Shown: in pieces, positions 7,746-14,728 of the stretch | How the letters are laid out: each line of letters starts with the position of its first letter | How positions within the stretch are numbered: the first letter of the stretch is position 1 | Notes under the pieces: generated by a model | What the model was told of the DNA's origin: nothing | Seen by the model: the letters and a program-made list of their open reading frames with translations, nothing else | Databases searched by the model: none | Translations under genes and position numbers: made by a program | From: CAYRFQ01 sp964423615 | GTDB lineage: Bacteria; Planctomycetota; Planctomycetia; Gemmatales; Gemmataceae | NCBI GenBank assembly: GCA_964423615.1 | Contig: CAYRFQ010000115.1 | Span: 1 to 22,350, forward strand | Reading direction: 5' to 3' | Length of the DNA stretch: 22,350 nucleotides

Positions 7746-7901
7746 AGTCTTTCACATGCAGTCTTGGGCGGGCAGTGGGTTCGCCATTTGAACAATCTTC
7801 GTTTCTCCCCGATCGAACGCGAAATAGCTCGCCCTGGTCGTTCGCTTCGTTGACCCAAACCATAATTTGTCCTGTTCTCGGTTGCTCAACTGGGGTCGTT
7901 T

Positions 7902-9833
7902 ATGGCTGGCAGCGCTCTACTCGTGACGTTGGGATGTTTCGGCGTTCTGGTCTTGGCGTACCGATGGTACGGAAAGTTCCTGGCCCAACGTATCTTCCAA
8001 CTCGATCCTGACCGCGAGACTCCCGCCCACACGATGAGGGACGGCGTCGACTACGTGCCGACGAAGGTCCCCGTTTTGTTTGGGCACCATTTTGCGTCGA
8101 TTGCTGGTCTTGGCCCGATTTTGGGACCTGCACTAGCGGTCATCTGGGGTTGGGTGCCCGCCGTCCTTTGGGTGATTGTGGGGTGCATCTTCATGGGCGC
8201 CGTTCACGACCTTGGTGCGTTGACGGTGAGCATGCGGTTTCGTGGGCGGTCGATCGGCGACGTGTGTCAGGAGTTAATTGGCCAGCGAGCCCGGTTGTTG
8301 TTTCTCGTCATCATTTTTTTCGCCATGTCACTGGCGATGGGAGTCTTTGCCCTGACCGTTTCGGGCCTTTTCATCTCGTTCAACCCCGACGCCATTATTC
8401 CTTCGTTCGGATTGATGGTCGTGGCGGTCCTAATCGGCATTGCGACTTACAAATTCAAGATGCAACTCGTTCCCGCCACAGTTCTGGGTCTCGTGGCTTT
8501 CGGTGGGCTGATCGTTTGGGGAGGGGTGCAACCAATTCCGACGCACGAATGGTTTGTGAGTGCAGAAACGAAAAACGTCCTGGACGAAGGAAAGGACAGC
8601 GGCAAACTCGAACGTCCCTACGCCGCTGGTGCTGCCGCTGATTACTTGAAGGTCACCGGTAATAAAGAGGCCGAACAGGATTTAGCTGGTGCCGTGGAAA
8701 CCACCCGATATGCCTGGATCGGTGTGCTGTTGGTCTACGCGTTTCTGGCGTCCGTGCTGCCGGTGTGGTTGTTGCTCCAACCGCGTGATTACATCAACAG
8801 CTTTCAACTCTACGTGGCGTTGTCTTTCTTGTTTCTGGGGCTCATCGCGGCGACGATCTTCGGCGACGCAAGTAGCGTCATTCAGGCCGAAGCTTTCCGG
8901 ACTCCCGGAGAAGATTTTTCGATGGGCGATGCGGGGTACCGCCCGATCATCCCATTTCTGTTTGTGACCATCGCGTGTGGGGCCGTGAGCGGTTTCCATA
9001 GTCTCGTGGCGAGTGGCACGACGGCCAAACAAGTCGACAAAGAGACCGATGCCTTGCCTATCGGATACGGCGGGATGCTCACTGAAGGGGCTTTGGCGAT
9101 ACTAGTCATCATGGCGTGTGTGGCCGGGCTCGGTGCCAGTGCCTGGGCCGTTGACGGACGTTATTCGACGTGGCTTGGTGGCCTCGCGCCGAAACTCGAA
9201 TCCGTCATCGCAGGGGGTGCGGCGTATCTGAACATGCTCGGAGTGCCCGTGGCGTTTGCCCGTACGTTCCTGGCGGTGACGATCATCGCGTTCGCCTTGA
9301 CGACACTCGACTCGGGAACGCGTCTACTCCGGTTCAACTTGGAGGAAATCGCGAGATCGGTCAAACTCGATTTTCTCACGAATCGTTACACCGCGTCCGT
9401 CTTGGCGATTGCGGGGGTCGCCATGTTCGCGCTGCTGCCTGTCGGGCGGGTCTTGTGGACGCTCTTCGGAACAACGAATCAACTCCTCGCATCACTGACA
9501 CTACTGACGGTGAGCGTCTTCCTGTTCAAACTCAAAAGGCCCGTCGTTTACACCTTGGTACCGATGGCCTTGATGCTTAGCGTGACTGTTTGGGCGATGA
9601 TCATCAACATCCAAGGGTTCTGGGAAAAGGAACAGTGGTTCCTTTTAACGGTAGCCATCACAATGCTCGGGATCAGCGTCTGGATGCTCGCCGAAGCACT
9701 CATGGCATTTGGCCATGAACGCGGAATGTTGTTCCCGGAACCACCCAAGGAATCTCTTTCGGCGACGAGCCCCCAAGACCAGTCACTGCAGGAAGCCGTC
9801 ACAGCCGACCAAGATGAGATTGCGGCCAAATGA
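7902..9833 (+). CDS. cstA: Carbon starvation protein CstA-family transporter
   Basis: Multi-pass inner-membrane protein of the CstA/BtsT family, whose characterised members import pyruvate and possibly peptides under nutrient limitation. It is 643 residues, within the usual 550-700. The N-terminus shows the family pattern: a first helix, RWYGKFLAQRIFQLD near 21-35, then DGVDYVPTKVPVLFGHHFASIAG split over residues 48-70 and GPILGPALAVIWGW. GAVHDLGALTVSMRFRGRSIG follows near 104-124. A hydrophilic segment of about 60 residues lies after helix 6, and the conserved C-terminal membrane block continues to about residue 610 with a Ser/Gln-rich tail. The ATG at 7902 is preceded by a weak GGGGT element. 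The gene stands between two hairpins and an unrecognised membrane gene pair; cotranscription with that pair is possible but unproven. Confidence 0.92.
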   Translation: MAGSALLVTLGCFGVLVLAYRWYGKFLAQRIFQLDPDRETPAHTMRDGVDYVPTKVPVLFGHHFASIAGLGPILGPALAVIWGWVPAVLWVIVGCIFMGAVHDLGALTVSMRFRGRSIGDVCQELIGQRARLLFLVIIFFAMSLAMGVFALTVSGLFISFNPDAIIPSFGLMVVAVLIGIATYKFKMQLVPATVLGLVAFGGLIVWGGVQPIPTHEWFVSAETKNVLDEGKDSGKLERPYAAGAAADYLKVTGNKEAEQDLAGAVETTRYAWIGVLLVYAFLASVLPVWLLLQPRDYINSFQLYVALSFLFLGLIAATIFGDASSVIQAEAFRTPGEDFSMGDAGYRPIIPFLFVTIACGAVSGFHSLVASGTTAKQVDKETDALPIGYGGMLTEGALAILVIMACVAGLGASAWAVDGRYSTWLGGLAPKLESVIAGGAAYLNMLGVPVAFARTFLAVTIIAFALTTLDSGTRLLRFNLEEIARSVKLDFLTNRYTASVLAIAGVAMFALLPVGRVLWTLFGTTNQLLASLTLLTVSVFLFKLKRPVVYTLVPMALMLSVTVWAMIINIQGFWEKEQWFLLTVAITMLGISVWMLAEALMAFGHERGMLFPEPPKESLSATSPQDQSLQEAVTADQDEIAAK

Positions 9834-9984
9834 AGCCCGTTGCGAGTGGCGCGTCCGTGTGCATCTTGTTCGTGTTTTGAGTAGAGTGTGACGAGCCGCC
9901 GAGTGGCGATGGCGCACTACGGATGTCGGAAGCGAAGGCCAATCGCCCCAGGTCCTCCCGGCCAATCAGAGGTGAAATCTACAG

Positions 9985-10656
9985 GTGACCAACGCAACTT
10001 TCTCCTCACGAACACTTCAAGAACAAATCAGTCAAATCGAAGCGTCAGGATTTGACCCGCACTCGGACAAGCAAGTTTTTCGTCGATTGGTCTGGGATCT
10101 TCAGGACAACGTTCTGAAGATCTCCTATGCCCGCCGCCAGATCGATGGCGTGATTTTGGTTCAGGTCATCCTGTTCTTGGTTGGCGCGTTCTTCGTGGGC
10201 GTAGGGCTTCACATGCTGTACGTCGTTTGGACGCAACCTTGGGGTCCAGGCCCGGAGAACGCCGTCAAGGAGTCGATTACTCCCGTTGGTTTGTTTCTCG
10301 TGGCGTTTCTCGTGTGCTTGTGGGCCATCTCACAGGGATTCCATGGCTATGAACTCTGCGTCGGACCATACTCGATGCAGTTCCGAGCACGTAGGCTGTT
10401 CGGGACGAAAGAGCTTGCGTCGCTAGAACTCGACGTTATCGAGAAGATCGACGTAAAGAAGTCCCTTTACCAGAGCACTCGCTACGTCCCACAACCTGGA
10501 GACTATTGGGGAGTACAGGTAACCGGACCGAACCGAATCGAACCGTTTGGAGTCGGGCTCCGGGAAGCTGAAGTCTTGTGGATTCAGCAAACGGTGCTCG
10601 TCTTTTTGGCTCGGACGTTCAGAGACCCTGGGGTCAATTCGACTCCCCACTCATGA
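9985..10656 (+). CDS. Unrecognised two-helix membrane protein with PH-like C-terminal part
   Basis: I do not recognise this family. The start is GTG at 9985 with a good AGAGGTG element ten bases upstream. The 223-residue protein has a soluble N-terminus, a beta strand (NVLKISY at 42-48), two membrane helices at about 54-82 and 99-117, and then a C-terminal half of alternating beta strands ending in an amphipathic helix (about 193-211). That last part resembles the bacterial PH-like fold in pattern only. The second half of the next gene has the same order of elements with matching short motifs (LKISY/LKITY, YELCV/YEVLV, and G-L-x-E before the last helix), so the two genes appear related. No catalytic motif is visible. 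The gap to the next gene is 45 bp, consistent with an operon. Confidence 0.75.
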   Translation: MTNATFSSRTLQEQISQIEASGFDPHSDKQVFRRLVWDLQDNVLKISYARRQIDGVILVQVILFLVGAFFVGVGLHMLYVVWTQPWGPGPENAVKESITPVGLFLVAFLVCLWAISQGFHGYELCVGPYSMQFRARRLFGTKELASLELDVIEKIDVKKSLYQSTRYVPQPGDYWGVQVTGPNRIEPFGVGLREAEVLWIQQTVLVFLARTFRDPGVNSTPHS

Positions 10657-10701
10657 TCAGCTTCTTTCCTCGATTCGACGACACGTCCCGAGCTTGCACA
10701 T

Positions 10702-12030
10702 ATGGTTGACGATCGCATCCAGACCGACCCGAACTTGCGGCGTCAGCCATCGCTTTCCCAAGCATCGCTTCTGACCGTCGTCCGAAGTTTTGGGAAACCG
10801 GCCCACTACATGGGTGTCATACTCGTTCCCATGTTGATGTCGCTTCTGACGCTGTTCTTGTGCCTTTACGTTCAGCACCATCCGGAAACGCAGATACACG
10901 CGCTGGGCGTGTGGTTGGTCGGGACCTTGATCGGTTGTCCCATTCTTGTGATGATCATCCGGAAGTTGGTGACCAGCGAACAAATCACGATCACGTCCGA
11001 AACGGTCCACGTCAAAGTATGGAGCTTTGGGACGTTAACGAATTGGTCGGAACCACTCAAGCACTACACCGGGATTCTCAAAACACAACATCTCGGTGGA
11101 TGGAGTCCTGCCGCGAGTCGAGAAAAGCCGACCGTCCTGTGCCTGTATTTGGTCCATCCCGACCGAGCCAAGACTGTCCTGCTCTGGAAAGAACAGAGCG
11201 GCCAAAGGGCCGAGGAAATCAAGGCGCGTAAGCTCTGGTTACAGTATGGTCGTTTGCTTGACGTCGTGAGCCTCGAAGAGACTCCGTATGGAATGAAAGA
11301 GTATCACCCCGAGGACCTCCAGGATCAAATCGCCGGCCGCAAGGCGACACAAACGAACCCGGACAGGAATTCCACTCGTGTCCGCCCGGACCACATCCCG
11401 ATTACGTCCTTTTTGGAGCAGTTTGCTTCCGAGCGCGCGGGACTGCAAACGACTTCTGAGCCTCCAGAGTCGGCGGGTATCCAAGTTCAAGTTGAGGACC
11501 ATTTCCTAAAGATCACTTACCCTGGGAGTGCCTCTCGCACGATACAATGGAGTCATCGAGGCGATATTGTCATGAGTGTCCTACTTTTTGGTTTGGGTAT
11601 TGCCGGAATTAGTACCGGTGCGGCGTCGGTGGGATGCTTTGCGAGTATCTTGTTGCTGGCTGGAGTCTTGTTCGGATTCGTTGCTTGGATGCGCTGGAAC
11701 ATCAAATATGAAGTCTTGGTAACTCCGGAAACGATCAGCTATTGTTGGATGGGGCCGACTCAACGAGTAGAAGTTGCCATTCTCCGAGTCCGTGAACTCG
11801 AAGAAATGGAGGTGAAGCAACATTATTGCAGCATAGGCGACGAGTTATCTCAGCCAGGAGTGGACTGGGCTGTGGTGTTCATTACGTCGGACCAAATCCA
11901 ACCTGTGGGACGGGGTCTCCCGAAGGAAACCTTACGGTGGTTGAAGACGGTGATCATCGATTGGCTCTGTGAGTGGTATTCGAGGGGATCTGAGAAAAAA
12001 AGGGACGACGGGAATACCTGGTCAGAATGA
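10702..12030 (+). CDS. Unrecognised membrane protein with two tandem hairpin plus PH-like modules
   Basis: The protein has 442 residues and no family I can name. The first half has two membrane helices (about 35-57 and 68-88), then a beta-rich stretch with EQITITSETVHVKVW at 93-107 and a charged helix around 165-188. A polar linker (about 195-258) follows. The second half repeats the plan: strand HFLKITY (267-273), helices at about 288-308 and 312-330, then YEVLVTPETISYCWM (336-350), a beta-rich segment, and a C-terminal helix at 407-427. The second half resembles the upstream gene more closely than the first half does. The ATG at 10702 lacks a clear ribosome site, so translation may depend on the upstream gene 45 bp away. 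The gene converges with the photolyase gene. Confidence 0.75.
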   Translation: MVDDRIQTDPNLRRQPSLSQASLLTVVRSFGKPAHYMGVILVPMLMSLLTLFLCLYVQHHPETQIHALGVWLVGTLIGCPILVMIIRKLVTSEQITITSETVHVKVWSFGTLTNWSEPLKHYTGILKTQHLGGWSPAASREKPTVLCLYLVHPDRAKTVLLWKEQSGQRAEEIKARKLWLQYGRLLDVVSLEETPYGMKEYHPEDLQDQIAGRKATQTNPDRNSTRVRPDHIPITSFLEQFASERAGLQTTSEPPESAGIQVQVEDHFLKITYPGSASRTIQWSHRGDIVMSVLLFGLGIAGISTGAASVGCFASILLLAGVLFGFVAWMRWNIKYEVLVTPETISYCWMGPTQRVEVAILRVRELEEMEVKQHYCSIGDELSQPGVDWAVVFITSDQIQPVGRGLPKETLRWLKTVIIDWLCEWYSRGSEKKRDDGNTWSE

Positions 12031-12035
12031 CCAGG
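12017..12035 (+). terminator. Hairpin overlapping the stop codon
   Basis: CCTGGTCA (12017-12024) and TGACCAGG (12028-12035) form a perfect 8-bp stem with a GAA loop. The stop codon TGA at 12028-12030 lies inside the right arm. There is no T tract on either strand, so this is only a possible terminator between two convergent genes. Confidence 0.35.
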
Positions 12036-12124
12036 CTACAAAGAGCTTGGACGTCGGCCAAAAAAAGACGACACGAGCCAACAATGACGAGTCTATCTTT
12101 GACTCGCCATGCCTGCGTGCTCCC

Positions 12125-14584
12125 TCATGCGAACAATTCTCCCTGTTGCAGTTGTGGTTCCGACGGAACGGGAGAACGACCGGGAATGAGTTGACGAAGC
12201 ACATGTCCCGCCGCCGCCATGCCACTCAAGAAAGCCCCTTCGACTCTCGCTCGACAACACCAGTCGCCACAAAGGACCAACTGGTTTTCCGAATCAAACA
12301 ACGCCACGTCGTCCAACGGTTCTGGTGGGATCGAATACCGCCAACGATGAGCCGATGAGTGAACGGCGGGAACCGGTTGTGTTCCTGTCACGTTCCAAAA
12401 CTCGTCCAACAACACCTTCAATACCTCTTCGTGGTCTGCATCGATGTGCTCGTCGGACCACTCGGGCGAACCGTGGATGACCCAGCAATCCATGTGATCA
12501 GGGCGTCCTGGCTTGCTACTGTTGCGGGCGATCCAGGACAACTTGGAGTCCTGAACGAAGGCACCATCGAAAGGCACATCGAGGCGAGATTGCAAGGCCA
12601 CCATGACGGCCCAACATCCTTGCATTCCCACATGTGCTATCTTGGACGTCAGTGTTGAGGTGCCTCCAATTAGTGCCACTGCTTGGACCGGTGGGGTGGT
12701 GACCACGACGTAGTCGAACGTCCCAAGCTCTTTGCCATCTGTGTCTCTCAGAAGCCACGTATCTCCGTTCCTTTCCAGAGGAGCTACTTGAGTTTGGACG
12801 TTCACGTTACAGTCTTCTGCCAGATGCTTTCCGATTGCGTTCATGCCAGGGACACCGACATACCTCGAACGGGAGCTATAATCAGTCACTCCGCCATTCT
12901 GAAGTTTGACGATGTCTCCTTTCCACTCGGCTACGATCCCAACGTCACACCATGAATCGACATATCGACGAAATCTGTCATCGCGGACCGTAAAATACTG
13001 GGCACCGTGATCGAACTGAATGTCGTCGGAGATTTTTCGATTGGACATCCTGCCACTGACACCGCGTCCCTTGTCGAAGACCTTTACGTCGTATCCGTGG
13101 TCGGTCAGTGTTCTGGCACAAAACAATCCGGATAGACCAGCGCCAATGACGGCCACGCGATTTCCGTCTTTGGCCAATGGTCGATACACCACTTCTTTGT
13201 AGGCTCGTAAGTTGAGCCGTCGTGCATGGTCCTCTGTTGGACGAGGTCGGACTGTCCCGATGATTGGCTGTGGTGGTTGGAATGGTCTATCGAACTGTCC
13301 AAGACACCACAGTATTCCTCCGTACGATGATGGGTCACGACCATCGAGGGCATATCGGTGGTTGAGGTCGAGTATGGTGCGTAAGGCTTGTTCGGGATTT
13401 TCCGTCCATTGGAGGACTGCCTTTCCCCAGGTCATCCGCACGTTGTTGTGGAGTTCGCCTTGCTTTAACAACGAATGTTGACAGGCATTCCAGAGTTCGT
13501 CATCGGTCTTTCCTCTGGCAAGACTTTCCCATGAATGGAGAGCAGGCCGCGTGTCTTCTTGGTGTTCACGAAGTGTGTGGACGGCCCAATCGGGTAAGCT
13601 CCTCAGGGTGTCGATGTCCTTGTGTCTATAGAAGCAAAAGTTGTAAGCCAACTCTCGCCAAATGAGCAACTCGTCGAGGTACTTCTCGGCATCGCGTTCG
13701 GCAGCTTCACGGGCAATTCGAAACGGCGACACCATGCCAAAGTGTAGGTAGGCAGACATACGACTGACGCCGCCGAGTAACGTGGCGTCGTTTCGTTTCT
13801 TGGCATACCGCGACAGACCTATGTCCTTGAATTGGTCCCAACGTTGGTATCCAGCGACCGATCCACCAAGAGTGTGTGGAACTGGTCCCACTGCATGGTC
13901 GATTTCGCACTGAGCAATCAACCGTGCGAAGTCAGCAGTTTGAAGATCGATTGGTTCGAAAGGTAGGTCATCGGGGATGAAGGGAGGTCGATTGGGTTCC
14001 TGGTCGCTCCACGGTCTGGTGAGTCGCTCGTCGTAGAGTTTACGCGTGGCCTCGCGATATTTGAACGCACGATCGTACGCTTTGCGGACCAACTGCATCG
14101 GAACGACACAAGCCGTGTCGACGCACCACACCGGAACCTTGCACGCTTCCACGAGTCTTGCGACCCAGCCAACCAGGGGTTCGACGGGCATGTCCTCGGT
14201 GAGGACTAGAGCGGCTCTGTTCGCCAATGTCTTGAGATGAGGTCCCCGGTGTCCCCGGCGTTCGAGGTGGAAGGCGTATGCGATTCCTCGATTCGCGAGT
14301 TCCGTTTGGACGTCTCGTGCCCCTTGCAGGATGAACGTGTGCAATCGATCCGATGCGAACGGGTATCGTTCGGAGAGACCCTGATAAACCAACAATGGGA
14401 GGTCCAGTTCGGTAGCCGTTTTCAGAGCAGCATCGAGGGCAGGATTCTCATGCCCTCGCAGAGCGTTGTGCATCCAGTAGAGAACGAAATCTCCTTGCGG
14501 GGCAGGCGTCCCATCTTTGACGATGCGAACGCGTTCGGCAATGGTGGCCGGAAGATTACGAGCTAGCTCTGTCGAGTTATTCAT
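12125..14584 (-). CDS. Class II CPD photolyase fused to renalase-like FAD oxidoreductase
   Basis: This is a single 819-residue open frame with two enzyme-like halves. Residues about 31-440 match class II cyclobutane pyrimidine dimer photolyases: DFVLYWMHNALRGHENPAL near 32-50, RMSAYLHFGMVSP at 275-287, LIWRELAYNFCFYR at 307-320, and the class II C-terminal block with MTWGKAVLQW at 384-393 and LNHRYALDGRDPSSYGG at 407-423. These enzymes use FAD and light to repair UV dimers. Residues about 476-800 form a second flavoprotein domain, with the Rossmann fingerprint VAVIGAGLSGLFCA (GxGxxG at 481-486), then VFDKGRGVSGR and FDHGAQYFT, the pattern of renalase-like NAD(P)/FAD oxidoreductases (COG3380 type), and a C-terminal FAD-contact stretch around LVLCGDWC. 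The ATG at 14584 has an AGGGA element five bases upstream. The role of the second half is unknown; flavin reduction or a separate oxidase activity are guesses. Confidence 0.88.
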   Translation of the reverse strand: MNNSTELARNLPATIAERVRIVKDGTPAPQGDFVLYWMHNALRGHENPALDAALKTATELDLPLLVYQGLSERYPFASDRLHTFILQGARDVQTELANRGIAYAFHLERRGHRGPHLKTLANRAALVLTEDMPVEPLVGWVARLVEACKVPVWCVDTACVVPMQLVRKAYDRAFKYREATRKLYDERLTRPWSDQEPNRPPFIPDDLPFEPIDLQTADFARLIAQCEIDHAVGPVPHTLGGSVAGYQRWDQFKDIGLSRYAKKRNDATLLGGVSRMSAYLHFGMVSPFRIAREAAERDAEKYLDELLIWRELAYNFCFYRHKDIDTLRSLPDWAVHTLREHQEDTRPALHSWESLARGKTDDELWNACQHSLLKQGELHNNVRMTWGKAVLQWTENPEQALRTILDLNHRYALDGRDPSSYGGILWCLGQFDRPFQPPQPIIGTVRPRPTEDHARRLNLRAYKEVVYRPLAKDGNRVAVIGAGLSGLFCARTLTDHGYDVKVFDKGRGVSGRMSNRKISDDIQFDHGAQYFTVRDDRFRRYVDSWCDVGIVAEWKGDIVKLQNGGVTDYSSRSRYVGVPGMNAIGKHLAEDCNVNVQTQVAPLERNGDTWLLRDTDGKELGTFDYVVVTTPPVQAVALIGGTSTLTSKIAHVGMQGCWAVMVALQSRLDVPFDGAFVQDSKLSWIARNSSKPGRPDHMDCWVIHGSPEWSDEHIDADHEEVLKVLLDEFWNVTGTQPVPAVHSSAHRWRYSIPPEPLDDVALFDSENQLVLCGDWCCRARVEGAFLSGMAAAGHVLRQLIPGRSPVPSEPQLQQGELFA

Positions 14585-14683
14585 ACGATTCCCTGGGACA
14601 AGTGTTGCCGCTTCTACCTTAGTTCATTCATAGACGGGAAGACGGTCAATCCCAAATCACCATATCCACTTTTTCGGAATGAG

Positions 14684-14707
14684 TAAGGTGTGCCAAGGCA
14701 CACCTTA
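14684..14707. repeat. Perfect 11-bp palindrome
   Basis: TAAGGTGTGCC (14684-14694) and GGCACACCTTA (14697-14707) are exact complements around AA. It lies 21 bp after the metalloprotease stop and about 100 bp upstream of the photolyase start, both on the minus strand. It may be a terminator stem without a T tract or an operator for a dimeric regulator of the photolyase. Confidence 0.6.
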
Positions 14708-14728
14708 TAGCACAGGTCGACAGCGCCC

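Larger units (their letters stand above)
7609..7901. other. hppA-cstA intergenic region with two long hairpins
   Basis: No credible protein is encoded here. The left half is filled by two adjacent inverted repeats (7629-7681 and 7683-7745). The right 150 bases should hold the cstA promoter, but no clear consensus is visible. Confidence 0.6.

Noticed and set aside
12060..12088. Possible terminator of the photolyase gene using the A7 run (T7 on minus)
   Set aside because: The nearest stem (a 6-bp GAGTC/GACTC type around 12088-12108) is too far from the T run to be convincing.
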